Below, piece after piece: positions 1 through 16,019 of a stretch of DNA of 64,000 nt. A model generated the notes under the pieces. That model worked only from the letters and a program-made list of their open reading frames with translations. It ran no database searches and had not been told where the DNA came from. Each line of letters starts with the position of its first letter. Position 1 is the stretch's first letter. The translations under genes were made by a program, and so were the position numbers. The DNA is from Latrodectus hesperus (Eukaryota; Arthropoda; Arachnida; Araneae; Theridiidae): assembly GCA_037975125.1 (NCBI GenBank), contig CM075858.1:69340542-69404541 (forward strand). Reading direction: 5' to 3'.

Positions 1-52
1 TCACAAATAAAGATAAGCTTATATCTATATACTATATATATACTATCTATCT

Positions 53-1612
<1,560 letters not shown>

Positions 1613-2580
1613 TTGGTAACCTTTTGCTGCCACATTTTCAAAGCAAATCGTTGTTATTTTTTTATTGCTCATGTCTTTTTCTTAATACGAAAAATTAACA
1701 CAAAAATCAATGAAAATTTGGAATTCGCACACAACAGAAAAGAAGCAGTCGGATTCTTTCAAGAGAAAGGTGTTTTGACTGAAATCCAAACTTGTGATAA
1801 GAATCATGAAATGAAAATGTATTTCGAATACTAAGGAATGAAAAGCTTGTGATAAGAATCATGAAATGAGATTAAATTCAGTAGGGTTGCTACCTTTCAT
1901 CTTGTCGCTGTAAGAGAAGTATCCGTAACGTTACATAATTTCAATAATCAAAATTGACCTTTCTGAATCGTGCGCAGTTTATTTATTATTGGAGCTAAGA
2001 ATTAATTTCAATTAAGTGGTATGAAAATCAGTTGGAAAACAGTCAAACGCGTGCGGAACAGTTATAGACTGGAATAACTTCTTGTTTCCAGTTTGTGTGA
2101 AATCTTTTGTTAAACGTGAAGAACGGAAAATAGGAGGGCCTAGCATGATCGTCTAGTGGACGAAAGTTGTTCACGAAGCGAAAAACAATACGAGACGGAT
2201 TCTATTACAACAATGGAGTTTGCCGTGAAAAGAACGGATGTTTCATTTGCAAGTGCCAAAGCTGTCAACGAACATTTTATTGAAGGTTATTAATGGAAAT
2301 AACGAAAAAGAAACTATAACATATTTCGATTAATGGTAATCATATTGCACTATTAAGCTGAAAGAGGAAAGTTTCGTGCTTTTCAAAATGAACCATAAAT
2401 ACAACTTTGTTAATCCGTAAACTGGAATGTACACACAAAAAAATATAGAGATCTTGTGGCAGCGTTAAATGGCAAAATAAGAAACACAAAGGAATGGCAT
2501 GTCTTCCTCTCGAAAGTTATCTTGCGGAATTTATGTGGAAAAGGGAAATAGAGGACCCATTTGACAGAGAAAAATTTTTA
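1613..2580 (+). pseudogene. Degraded Merlin (IS1595/ISXO2-like) transposase, copy 1
   Basis: Relic of a Merlin-superfamily DDE transposase. The first 70 or so codons end in a stretch typical of the family's amino terminus (FFQEKGVL, then a Cys and NHEMKMYF). Further on a KIGGPS motif at about 2128-2145 marks the start of the catalytic domain. The late block VNHKYNFVNP, then TQKNIEILW (about 2392-2461), is the region carrying the third catalytic Glu. Stops and frameshifts break the frame repeatedly, and the central catalytic part is scrambled or missing. A 25-bp segment around 1791-1818 is repeated near 1844-1868, a local duplication. The second copy at 44.4-45.6 kb supports the assignment. 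No clear terminal repeats were found, so the ends are approximate. Confidence 0.75.
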
Positions 2581-2607
2581 AGCGATACTAAAATGTATAG
2601 TATCGCT
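2581..2607. repeat. Perfect 10-bp inverted repeat (hairpin)
   Basis: AGCGATACTA at 2581-2590 is followed by a 7-nt loop and its exact reverse complement at 2598-2607. It lies at the 3' edge of the Merlin relic and may be a remnant of an element end, or chance. Confidence 0.6.
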
Positions 2608-3346
2608 CCGATATAAAAATTTTGATCTATTTATTAAGGTTTATTTATGTATATATGCCATGTCTTGTGGCCAATAAAGTTTGCATAGAGCGATTTGTTC
2701 CAGTGACTGTGTATTGTAGCCTAAAAAATGGTGAGATTTGCGACAGTATAATGGGAAAGTATTATCGAATATTTAGAATTAATCTCACTTCCAGATTATT
2801 TTAGAAAAAAAAATTCCCAAAATATGTGTTTGGAAAGCTTACTTGCACTGGTACATTAACTCATCAAATAAGAGACGTTATTAATTCTGTTAATCCTTTA
2901 TAAAAACCTACCCAATCTATTAACTCTGCTGCTTTAATTTTTTATACTATTGATAGTACACTTTTTGTTTGAATTTCTATCATTTCGGCAACTGTCATGA
3001 GAAACCTGAAAAGAAAACCTTAGTAAAAATGATACTCTATGCATTTCACAAAATAAAACTTGAATTATCACCATAAAATTGAATTATCTTTCGTATACAA
3101 ATTATATAATCATATACATATAAATCCAAACTGGAACTCTTTAATGTGATGTGTAAAAAACATTGAGCTTTTTTATATTAAACATAGTTTCTTGCACTAC
3201 GTTCATAAAAAATTTCAACCCAAAATCATGCATAAAAAAATTTGGATAATAGAAATAACTTGTTTCATATTGTGGATTTTTTATTATTAAATTAATAGTT
3301 GAAAATGCTTAAAAAATACCATTAAATGGGAAATTTTCTGTTACAG

Positions 3347-3469
3347 AGATTAGAACATAATACTGTCATCCTAGAATTGAGGGATAAAATCGAGCAGTTG
3401 AACTTTAGGCTCGCAGAAACTAAGAATGAAAACCACGCTTTGAAACGAAATTTGCAGTTGGCCAAGAAG
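3347..3469 (+). CDS. Coiled-coil gene, first visible exon
   Basis: 123 bp, 41 codons, phase 0 at both ends. The acceptor TTACAG ends at 3346 and the donor GTGAGA starts at 3470. It encodes RLEHNTVILELRDKIEQLNF and continues as heptads to LQLAKK. The frame also runs upstream through an ATG at 3326, but the strong acceptor and the phase match to the next exon favour an internal exon over a start. Confidence 0.75.
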
Positions 3470-6400
3470 GTGAGACCGAATAAAAAGATTAATGAAAGTA
3501 ATTTAGATTTTTTTTTCATTTTTGCTCTTTAAAAATATTAATATTCTATTAGTTTGACATGAGTTTAACTTCCATTACTCACATTGAGTGTGGTTATAAC
3601 TAAAATGATGTTCTTTAAATCTCAGTAATCTCTTTTCTGGTAATCGGATTTTGATGAAATTTGGTTTGTACGTTATCAGCTATACGTTCCTAAAAGTGAG
3701 ATGAGATCTGAAGGAAACGACTTTTGCAATAATCAATAATTCAAATTTTTACCTTCAAGTGGTACCTTTTGAAAATTTCTCCTGTAAATCAGTTGTAGTA
3801 GTCTAGTGCAATCTCAGCTGGCAATATAGGCTGCGCTGCTCTATTTTCCCAACTGAACCGTAATTTGGTATGGAGTCAGACTTTCTCAGTATACACATGC
3901 CATAGGTACCCGTTTCTAAAGGGTAGGCAACCATCCACAACCCATACTTACAAGGGAAGGACGATGGCAGGAGAGAGAGAAAGTACATCTATGCTCTAAT
4001 CCGGATTCGAACCCAGGATTTCCCTATCCGCAGTCAGGTACGCTGACTACTAGATATGATGGACGGCTTGTAAATTATTCAAACCTATAATGAGACTTGT
4101 AATCAGAGTAAAAAAAATCATTCAGCATAATCTTCTCGTCGTAAATCATGTCATTACAGAAAAAAAAATCAAGCTTTATTAGTTAAACATTTATCAGGAA
4201 AGCAAAAAGAGATTAGCAGCACTGCATAAAAATTATCATTGAAAGTGATTGATAAAAGGTTACATGTTGAAGAATAATTCGGAAAATAGAATATTATGAA
4301 ATTTCAAGCTACTGATTTAGGTGTACTGCTAAAAAGATGGTGAAAAGTAGTTGCGAATAAATTTGTAGAGCTACCTGCGAATGTAGTTGTAAATCATTCA
4401 ATATGCATCAGGTATATTGCTTTCGAGGAGGAATGTTCATACATAATGGGTCGTGCATACGTGTCGCAAGGTATAAAACTAGAACACTGTCAAGCACCCA
4501 CCTCAAAAGACGTGCATCTAAAAGACGAAAGAGCAACATCTATTTACATTATTCAAAACTCACATGATCTTGAAATTTCAAGGTCACTGCAGTCTTTCGC
4601 ATCGATGAATTTCTGATTTTTGAATTACCTGAAATATAAGGTGAATCAGTCTGGGTCCAAGATGTATCACAATTAAAATACTTCATGTAAAGTAACATAA
4701 CAACAGATTCCCAGTGTTATGATATATTAAGCATTGTTGCCCGCAATATCCAGCAGGCAATCCGTTGTTCTCTATGAAAATTAGAAGCTTATAACTGAAA
4801 GAAAAATTTCTTTACAGTATATAAACGCTTATAATGATGTGAAATCTCAAACAGAATATAAAAGTAATTTTAATACGGAGAAAATGATATTGTTACCACA
4901 TTTGTTAAACTTAGAGTATCCTAACATGTAATCTTGCTCCTGTTTTCGAAATATGAAAGCATTTCATTCGTTATCTGAAATTTTTATTATTTTCCCAAAT
5001 TTACAGGCATAGTACAAAATAGAAATTTAATTCAAAATATTTCAAATTTAGTTATTTATTTATTTTGAAAAATTCTTCTCAGTGGTGCATGGATATATTA
5101 CCAAGCAGGTAGAAAAAATGTATTTACAAATTATCGCAATTTTGTAATGAATATCATGTGAGGCTTATAGCTTAGCAAGTTTTTTAAATGAAACCTGGTG
5201 AAAGTTTTTTTTTCACATATAGTGGTTTGTGTAATCATGGATTGTTCAAAAGATTCTTGTGCAGCTACCACGCACCTAATCTACGGGTTTATTGTGGACT
5301 TGTAGTAAAACCCCAATCTTAGGAGTAGAAGCTGCGGGTCAATTTTCTCCATTTTGCTTGCACATATATCGGATAGAATGGTTAGGAGCTTTTTGGTTTT
5401 TTCCTTTGAGATAAATGAATACGACTCACTATCTATAAGAATAAGATATTAAAAAGCTTTGTAAAGCCCTCAACAGTTAGGTTATGTCCCCAGCTCCGAG
5501 GTTTACCGTAGCTTAGTGCTTGGATCGCTATCTTTGGAGTTGAAGGCACCGGTTCGACCCCAAACACTTATCTTTTTATAACTATACACACATGCTATTT
5601 ATTCTATTTTAACATTTTTGTAAAATTAAAAAATATCAAAAGATCTGCTTAAAAACTTAAACATTTAATCGATTCAAGTATGCAAAAATAGCTTTAAATG
5701 TTGAATTTCAATATATTATAGCTTTTTTTTTTTTGAAAAGTTATAGAATATAAACTTTTGTGTGTGTGTGTGTAATTTGATAATGATGTTATAACCAAAT
5801 TTTTGCATTTTTGACTGCCATTGCGATAAACTGCTCCCCCCCCACACACACACACTACCAAAAAAGGAAATAAAAGAGTCAAAAGTAGCCAAATGAAGGG
5901 CAATTGTAAGCACTTTTCCTTTTCACAAAGCCGAGCTGGCAGCCGAATGGTTAGTGCTCTTGCCTTCGATTCAACAGTCCACTTTAAACCGTAGGTCCCG
6001 GTCTAATTAGCCCTCGTGTGCAAAAAATGACCGTTGAGCGACAAACAAACCAAACCTTTTCACAAACGTTAAACCATGATTTTTTCTTTTTAAAAAAAAC
6101 ATTATAAACAAAACAATATTTAATTTACCAAAAAATGAAAAAAATGGCAATTTAGCTTTTTTAAGAAAAAGACGCATTTCCTCGCAATCAAATATGCATA
6201 GATGACCACAAAATGAATCTGCATGCAAATAAATACATGATGGTGCAACGTAAAATGGTGTTAAAAAATGCATTATTGGACATATGATTTTGTCGTAATC
6301 AGAAGCCTTGTTTTGTGGAATTCGTAAGCTTTTGGAGAAAATAAGCTTTCTAGCACCAGGTCAAAAGCAGTCGCGGAAATATCGAAGCCATAATCTGAAT

Positions 6401-9400
6401 GCTGAAAGTTTTAATTCGGCGCCGTTTCAGACTTAGAAGCCTAGAAAATTAAATAGCTCCGTCATTTTTAATTTTAATCGATTGAAAATACCTGGATAAA
6501 ATTCACATATTTTGTTTTTCAGGTGGTTTTCAAAGAGACCGGTGCTTGCTCCGGTGATTTCCAAGATATTTTGAAGCACGGAGTAGATCCGAATCGTAAA
6601 GAACGAATTGAAAATATCCATCAACTCAGAAGAAAAGTGCAAGAACTGCAAGATCATTTGAATAAATTAGAAGGATATCCTATATTACCAAATACAGCAG
6701 CATCTCAAGAATACGCTGAGCGAATAACTGCTGGTGATAACGCAGTTTGGAAAAAGGAATTGGAACAACGACTGTCAAAAAAAGTAATTTTCTATTATTC
6801 ATTTAATTGTAATTTTTAATATGATTGGTCATTCCCAATTTATGTGCTTAATCTTTATCAATAAGCATGGTACCAACTTTATTGTTCCATTAAATCGTCA
6901 AATTGTTCTAAAAATATTTGCAAAATAGAAACAAGACTAAACAATTTTTTATCTTGATTTCCATTAGTCGAATTTAACATGGTTCATTTTTTATTTAAAA
7001 AATGTCAAACTCTTTGAACTTCTCATATAGTTTATCTAGAATGTTCCTTTATCGCGATAAGCGTGGTAAAATTATCACCATTATGAAAATAGAGATTAGC
7101 TTGTCGCCACATTTGTACGGTTAAAGTATCAAATTATATTTAGAAAAGTTTTTACATAATAATAAAAATAAAATATCGCTCTAAAATAATCAAATTTAAC
7201 AATGTATAATTTGGTTTGCTTTTAATATCTTAATTTTAAATAATTGTTCAATGTAAAAAACTTGCTTTTTGTCAAAGAAGCCAACTGGATACTGCATGTA
7301 CTTAAAATAGCCTTAGACTCTAGCTATATAGTAAATTATTGTGTAGGGTTATTTTAATATGACACATATGATATAGTTTTAAATATAACACAAATTTTTC
7401 ACACTGCATATGAAAAGTTCCTTAATTTTATCGAGTTATTAAATATAGCTAGTTTGTTTAGCAAAGAAATTATATTGTATACATATTATAAATACTTTTT
7501 AAAATATGATAATGTAATTGAAACAAAAAAAATTGCTTCAAAACAAAATGAAATGCTCTGTAGAAAGTTATATAAATTTTAATGTGATGAGGAATACAAA
7601 TTGCATTGTTTATCAAACAACAGATGCGCAATGTTGCTGCTAACAAAACGATAAAAAGTGAACTAATTACAGATGCATACAAGTGGTGACATCTAAATTA
7701 AGTCAGACGTACAGACAGGAGTGAAAATTTTATTATTCCAGAGTACTTAAATATGACATAATTCATCCAAAAGATGTACCTTTTTCATATATGTGTAGTT
7801 AATATAATGATAGTTATCAAATTTTTCTTTTCAAATCCGTTTAAAAAATACCATTATTTTACTATTTTTAAAATATTTATTTGTGTAAATTAATTTTTAT
7901 TTTATGCGTCTGCTAATATTTTTTCGAGAATGAACACAGGACGATTTTAAGGAATGAAATGAAACTTATTTCGAGATGTTGGTCTTTGGCCATCATAAAG
8001 CACATGCTATGTTTAATTTCGAAACATTGATTACTGGGTTTATAATTAAAAATCCGATGTCACAGCTCTTCCAAGAAGCAGTCCATGATTCTATCTTTTG
8101 GGTGGGCAACGTTGACTCAGCTTTTCATCCTTCCAGTGGGTCGATAAAACTGACCACAGTCAAGAAAACAGATATTCCCCTATAATCCTTGGCCCCTTTA
8201 TGGACTGTCGTGTCACTAAGTTTAATTTAGGGTTTATGATTAATTTAAACTGTGTGTGTGTGTAATTAATGCTGATTTGAGATCACTGTAAAGTTACATT
8301 TGTCACGTACCTCCGCGGATTTTAAGAATGGAAGCATGTAGTTCTTCGGCCACCTTTTAAGATGGCCGAAATTATAACATAATAATTTTATAATAAGTAA
8401 TACTTTTTATTGATTTTGCATAATACAGTGAATATGCTTGAGGTTTTCCCAATGCATCAATCAAAAATGCATTAAAACAAGCTAGAAAGAAATCTTCGAG
8501 TTCTACATTTAACAATTTTGTATTTAAAAAAGACTTTTTATGTATTCTGCCCCTCATTCTATTTGTTTTAGCTGATCTATGCGTTCAACTTTTCTCATTT
8601 CGAGCTACAAAATAGTATCTTGAACAAGGTAAATGAATTTAAATATCTTTAAAAATAGTAAAAATGGCTTTTGGGCACAATTTCAACTAGAAATTTCGCA
8701 AATTTTCAATATGCTATAAAGCACATGCTATGTTAGCTAATTTAGTATAAAAATGATAAAGTACTTCAGCTTATTTAAGATGCGTATAAATAAATATATC
8801 TGTTCAAATCATACTTCTTTTTTTTGTAAATTGTGTTCGTTGTTTTCGTTGCAGGCAGTTGAAAAGATTATGAACCCACTTCTAGAAGAATGCACTGATT
8901 TGAGAAAAAAATTGGATACAGAAAAGAAACGCTTCAAAGAGCTCATTGGGGAAGTGAATTTGTTTCGGGCTGAAGTTCAAAGTCAAATTAATAAAAACAA
9001 AGAGGACATGAGTATCACTAGTTCTTTCCAGGTTTGAAGGCTAATAATCAAACTCTAACATTCTCACGGTTTCTAATCAATTGGTTTTATACGTAGTAAC
9101 GGTGGCATTTATCGAAATATTCTTACTTAAAACTTACTAAACTTTCATTATAAAGCATGTGTAGTGATGTGCACATGTGTAGTGAATATTTAAGAAGTAA
9201 TTACTTAAAATTATATATTGCAGTTATATTAAACATTAATATTACATTTACAAAAGCATTCATAAGCTTCTGGTTAATAAATCTTTCATGTAATCTCACC
9301 GATTTTGAAAATTACAAGGACATCGCAAGTATTTCAATTAAGAATATTTCAAATTATAATAAATGAATGTTTAAAAGAATTTCGGATGTGTGTGTGTGTA

Positions 9401-12400
9401 TACATTTTCTAATTGTTATCATAAATAATGATGTTTTATACAATGAATCTTTAACCTAGAGCTAATATTATACATCTTAATAATAATGTACAATTGTAAT
9501 TCAGCTATTAGTGTGTAATTTCTTATGTGATATCTTGCATTATCTTCATGGTTCATTGTAAGTCTTCCAGTGATTGATTCTGACATTTTCTGCTTCAGTG
9601 AATTATTCACTTAGGCCAGTTGATCACACTACATATCAGATTTTATTCTGTAGTAACTTAAAGACAAAATTCCATTAGAATGCCATAAAATGAGCAGCAG
9701 AAATTTTGACCTTTATTGATAAATATCTGTTTTCGAAATGCTTTGAGCCGGTTTATGCTTTCCTTTTCACTCTATAATCTCTTGCATTGAACATTATTGT
9801 AGGCTTTCTAATAGGGATTCATAAAAAATTTATTATTTTTCGTAAATTTGGAAAGAAAATTACCTATCTCAATGTCAAAAAAATTTAATAAACTTCCGCC
9901 GAGGTCACCAACTTGGTGATGGTTTTGGAGACATGCTAAATTTTGTTGATTTTAGATGTTTCCAGGCCTAGATATTTCTAGAAAGTTCATTGCTATTATA
10001 AAAAAGAAATTCTCAAGCTTACAATTATTGTTGCACCAGTATGCTTCCTTGACAAGTTGGATCTAATAGTCAGATAAGACTTTCAGAAGCAATATCCACC
10101 GCACCAACCAGAGCATTGGAAGTTATGTTGGATCTGACTCCCTTAGACATCTTCATCTACAGCACTGCCAGAATGACTGCATACAGAATGAAGCTACAAA
10201 ACCAATGGTATGACCAACATTTTGCGAAAGGGCATAGGGGTATTACTAGGAAAATTCAAGATCCTACTTTCCTGATGCCTTCAGACATCATGGAAAAGTC
10301 ATACATGTTTGAAATGACATTTGAAATAGTTTTTCCAACTAGAGACGATTGGGATAACAACATGTTCAAAACTAAAACAGGAGATCTAATCTGGTACACA
10401 GATGGATCACTGAAAAACAGCCTCTCAAGACTGGAAGTATGTGGCGTGTTACCAAGAACCAGCCTATCTGTAATCCATAGGCGATACGATACGGTCTTCC
10501 AGGCAGAAGTTTTGGCCATTATCCACTGTCTGCGACTAAATATGAGGAAGTGCTACCACGGTAAGCGGATTCTCATTTCTAGTGACAGTCAAGCCGCTTT
10601 AAAAGCGCTTAGTTCTTTCGAAATCAAATCTAAAATGATTTTGGAATGCAGAAACCTTCTTAAAGAACTGGCAACTAGAAACAAGGTGATCCTTGTATGG
10701 GTGCCAGGGCACAAAGGTATCGAAGGTAATGAAAGGGCTGATGAACTTGCTAAACAAGGATCATCTTTTGCTACCATTGGTGCAAAACCTTTTTCTGGGA
10801 TCAATTTGAAGACCGCAAAAACAAATGTTCTTAGATGGGAAAAACAGAAGATGTATGAAGCTTGGCTCAACACTCCTGGTCAAACCCACGCTAAAAGTAT
10901 GATCTGTGGATCATCAGCAAGGATTGCCTCTGAAATTCTAAGATGTTCTGTAGAACATACATTTATTCGTAGGCTTCATAATTGGGCACTACTATTTCAG
11001 AAAACACCTCCATAAAATGGGACTGTTTCAGCAAGACCATATCTGCAGGAAATGTCATACGCAAGAGGAAACGGCCAAGCTTATCATTTACGAATGCGAG
11101 GCTCTTGCCCTCCCTAGATTAACTTCTTTAGGCATCATCCTTACTAGAGAGTTACACCTAGATTCCATTAAAGGGTTATCGGACTTTATTAATAAAGTGA
11201 GTGACCCGAGCAACTGGAACTAGGAAACATTGGGTTTGGAGTTAATAGTACAAAATTCTGATAAAAGCAGAGGTGCCCAATACAAACCCAACTCTAAGAA
11301 GAAGAAGAATAGTCAGATCAAGTAACCACATGAAAATTTTGGTAATTCAGAAGCAGAGACCAAGTAAAAGATTCTTAAATATTTGAATTGACAACCCCGA
11401 GGTTATCATTTCACTTACAAAACCAGAGTCATCATATAATTTTTCTATTTATCTGTATTTCGATAAATACCTTTTTTATGTAAAAGAATCCATTCAATGC
11501 TTGAACCCGTTTTGCATTGCAAAGTAAAAGACAAATTGGCTGTAACTAAAGCACAGTTTAATCCACTATTGCGAAATAATTGAACTATGTAATACTATTT
11601 TCAATTTATAGCACAAGTATACTTATGTCTTTAAATTATTGGAAACAAAGTTAGGAACAGCTTTTAAAATATTATTTAGAATAAAACCTTTCAAAAAGGC
11701 TAGTATTTTTGCAGTTAAAATTATTTTCTATGTTCCCTCTATTTTATTTTTCAGACACTTGAGAGCCAACTACAAGAGATGCTGACCGAAAGAGCTAAAA
11801 TCAGGAATGATCTGGCTGGCTCTAAGGCATGCAACACAAGACTAGAAGAAGAAATAATTACTTTAAGAGATGCATTGCAATCTGCTTCTAATAAGGCAAA
11901 AGAAAACAATCTTCTAATTGACTCATTTGCGGTGAGATTCTCTTACGATAATTTATCTAATTTGTGAAGTATACTGAGATGGAAACTGTAGAATCTACAG
12001 TTCTAGAAACAATTTCCCCGTTGCAATACGAGATATACTATATCATAATTGATGTTTTTATTTATGCATTCACTTAACTTATTTCCTCATACTAATTTAT
12101 TGTGGATGTTTTTAGCTTATACAGAATTGCCAAAAATATTATTGTAATGTTGTAAATAGAAAAAATGTAGTTGAAATTACGCATTTCTAAATCAGTGGAT
12201 TTATAATGCAACTTATATCTGTCTTGATTGTAATTACTATTACTTGGAACACTTTAGGTTTCAATTTAATTTAATAAATGTAATTAATCCTTTACAAATG
12301 TCTTTATTTAAATTAAGGTGGGTACATACCAGTAAACTGGTAGTTTAACAGTTGAAGGCTGTTGTGAAGCATTTAAATCCCTGAGTTACTTTGTTTCCAG

Positions 12401-15400
12401 GAAGATTTTTCATATTTGAGATATCGTATTCATATATTTCAAAGGAAGTAGCTCAGAAAACTCGTGAACATCCACCGCGATTCAGAAAGTAGTGCTACTT
12501 TTACCATTTGTTACTCATAATAGTTTTGATAGAATCCTGAATTTTCATTAATTCAGAGCAGACTTATCACTCGGTATTGATGAAGACCTTAAATACTAAT
12601 TGATATTTCCCAACATAGCAACTATATACAAAAAGTTGTTTTAAATATTTCCATTTCCTCAGCTACCGCTTCCACAGATTTCTGTGAACTCAGGGAGAAT
12701 AGCAGAAAAATTTGAAATTCTTACACATGAATACAGAAAACGGAGATTCAACGTCCATCAGTGGCTGGAAACAAACTCAGTAACATCTCTTCTTATAAGC
12801 ATGATCTACTCTTAAGGCACTGTAAACTCAGATATATTACATCTTACAATTTTTTTACATCAATACAGGTTGTCCCAAAACGATCGCATAAACTCTGCAC
12901 AGCTAGATTCCTCGTTGGGAGTACATAAAAATTGCCCAAAGAAGCTTTCCAGCACGATCCATAGTTTACGAAAAAAATGCGAAAAACAAAGTTTAACGTC
13001 ACTGCCAGTGCTAGAAAAAACACTTTATTGAACATATCAACAGCAGTATATGCAGCGGATATCGACGGGCATACTTCCTAGCAGTTCGTAAGGCATTTCC
13101 ATTACATCGGCTGTACATCAAATACATGTCGCAGTAGGCACGAACGGAATACCTTGCCACCATACGAAGAATACCGCTAGCTGCAAGATGCAGCCTTTTA
13201 AATACCAGTTCACCGGCGGCTTAACGTTATTCCACGGCTCGCGCATTAATGACGCGATATGAACGGCGAACGTTTAAAACATTATCGTCTTTAAAGATAT
13301 GAAAATACTGTTGTTGATTTGTCCAATAAAGTGTTTTTTTCTTGCACCGGCAGTGACGTCATACTTTGTTTTTCGTATTTTTCTCGCAAACTAGGGACTG
13401 TACAGGAACTTTTCTTTGGCCAGTTTTTATATACTCCCAACGAGGAATCTAGCTGTGCAGAGTTTATACGGTCGTTTTGGGACACCCTGTATATCCCTCA
13501 GTTTACTTTATTGGAGAATATTTAATATAGAATTATATCAAAAATTCTTTAATTTTATAATTCTAACATTTTCTATATGTAAATAGATCATAAACCATTT
13601 ATATAAAGTAATATGGTTGATTCGTTTCCTATGTTAGGTTTGTGTGAAAATGAAAAAGGCAAAGACAGATATGTTTGAAAAATTGTTTTTCATAGAGAAA
13701 TACTCCAGTTATAATTTTACTTTAATATATCACTCATGTGTGTGTGTGAATAATACTCTCAATTTTCAATAATTGAAAAACCCTTATATATTTCACAAGA
13801 TATGCCGCCCAACTTGTCTAGTGGTCAGGGTGCCTGACTGCGGATAAAAAGGTCCTGGGTTCGAATTCCGGTTCGGGCATGGATGTACTTTCTCTCTCTA
13901 TCTATCCTGTCTTTGTTCTTTCCTTGTATGAATGTGGAGTGAATGGTTGCCTACCCTATAAACGATTACCTATGGCATGTGTGTAGAGCAAAGTCGTACT
14001 TTCACCGTAATGGTGCTCTGATTAAAAACGAAAGACGCTCCCGATTGACTTAAATTCGCATAGCCAAGGCATAGCGAGCTTGGCTTGTCCAAGTGTCATT
14101 AGTAACAGCAAGATCATATTAATAAAATTTTACATTTAATCATTAATTTAATTTTTTTTTTTTTTACATTTAGTTTAAAATCATATGCATTTATTATAAA
14201 ATTAGTATAAGCCTACATTTTGTAGAAAAAGCACAAGCATATTCAAGAAGCTATCGAAAATGAAAAATCTATCGTCCAGCAAAAAATGGACCTCTACAGG
14301 TTGGAATTGCAAAAATTTAAAGATAGCTACGAAGAAGGTGTTATTATATTAGATTCGTTGCAAAACGTATTTTATGAAAGACATGAGCTGCTGAAAAACA
14401 TGGAAGAATTTGCAAACTCTGGATTTACGGTAACTTAAATAGTTAGCTTTCTTTTGTTTTATTTTGAAATGTTTTATTTTTGTAAAGGGAATCAAAATCA
14501 TTCCATTGTTTCGCTATTTTAAAGATTTTTAATTTTTTAATATTCTATTTGATTAGTAAATTCCGAATATAATGACGATAAAACTCACACGCATATCCAC
14601 GGTAACAGTTTTATTTATATATATATATAAATTCTTAGATTTCTCTAAAACTGCGTAACGATTCATATAAAACATTCAATATGTATCAAACATTCAAGAT
14701 GAATAAACTTAGAAGAGTAAATTAAATTATAATTTTTATGATATACTGTATGTATATTTATATAATTGTTTGTATAAACGAGATTTCTATGTGACTGTAT
14801 GGAAATTTCTGCAATATTCAAAGGAACTCGCTCTTGATTGTCATATATTATTTTCATTTTAAGCGATTCTTTTTCTCATCAGATAGCTAATGCATTCTTT
14901 TAAAAGTTTTTTTCATGTTCTGATATGACATAATGAGTTAATATTATTTTTAATGAAATAAATTTTCCCATAAAATTTAAGTTAGAAGAAATAATTAGGT
15001 CTCTTTTTGCGATACAGTAATCATCATTTAAGCAAATTTTGTTAATATTTAATGGAACAGAAAAATCAGAATGTTGAAATTGAATATACACAGTTCTACA
15101 ACGTTTTTGAAATAAAGTATCAATGAATGAAAGGGAAACAAAGTTATATCGAATAATAATAATAGAATAATCACAAGACTTATTTATCGCCTTTATGTTG
15201 TTTAACAAAAGGAAAGTCTTTCTTGGGATATTCTCCTGTTTCTCTAGATTCCTCGTACTTATAATGCAAGTCTTAGGCTAACAAGCTTAATTATGATTAA
15301 TGTGTAATTAGAAATAGAATAATCGCTGAAATGTGTGTTCGGCTCCATTTCATTGCCTTTTTGGTAAAGAGAAAAAACTTAATGATATATTTATGTAATT

Positions 15401-15936
15401 TAGGTAGTCTTGCTTAAAAGCAACTATAAAGGCCCATTATTTAATTGAGGAATATTTTTCTTTAATTATATACTGATGTAGGAGAATATTTAGAAATACA
15501 ATATGAAACCAATCCATGCGCAATCTATGTGTGTGTTTCAGAAATTGCACAAGACTTTCTTCCTCATATTATACTGTTTCATGTAATAAAGTGCTTACAG
15601 TGTATGCGTAATGCTACAGTAGACGCTCGTATTTGCGTACTCATAGGGACCAGTAAAACAACTCGTAAAATAGAAAAAATGATGTATGACATAATTAAGG
15701 CAGGATTTTTTTATCACTTATTACTTTAATTTTTTCTTTATCAATAAAGTATTGAAAGTGTTATTTAGAATGAACGATAAGAAACGCATGAAGATGAGAT
15801 TCATACAGAAAAACAAATTCACTTTATTGATTTTATTTTCACCACACATTCTAACGCACAAACCGTGTCTGGTGTTGCTGTTTCTCTAAACGTCAGATGC
15901 TGTGAAATCTCTTATCTTCAGCTTCATATATATATA

Positions 15937-16019
<83 letters not shown>

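Noticed and set aside
4434..4613. About 58 open codons (YIMGRAYVSQGIKLEHC and on) with a faint likeness to Helitron/Pif1 helicase ends
   Set aside because: The likeness is too weak and no helicase motif or Helitron end was seen.
5500..5585. Possible tRNA gene
   Set aside because: The B box is perfect, but the T arm and acceptor stem do not pair; read as a SINE head.
13319..13525. Open frame of 68 codons, and its mirror at 12844-13035
   Set aside because: Both fall in the inverted arms of the foldback MITE and share sequence because of it.
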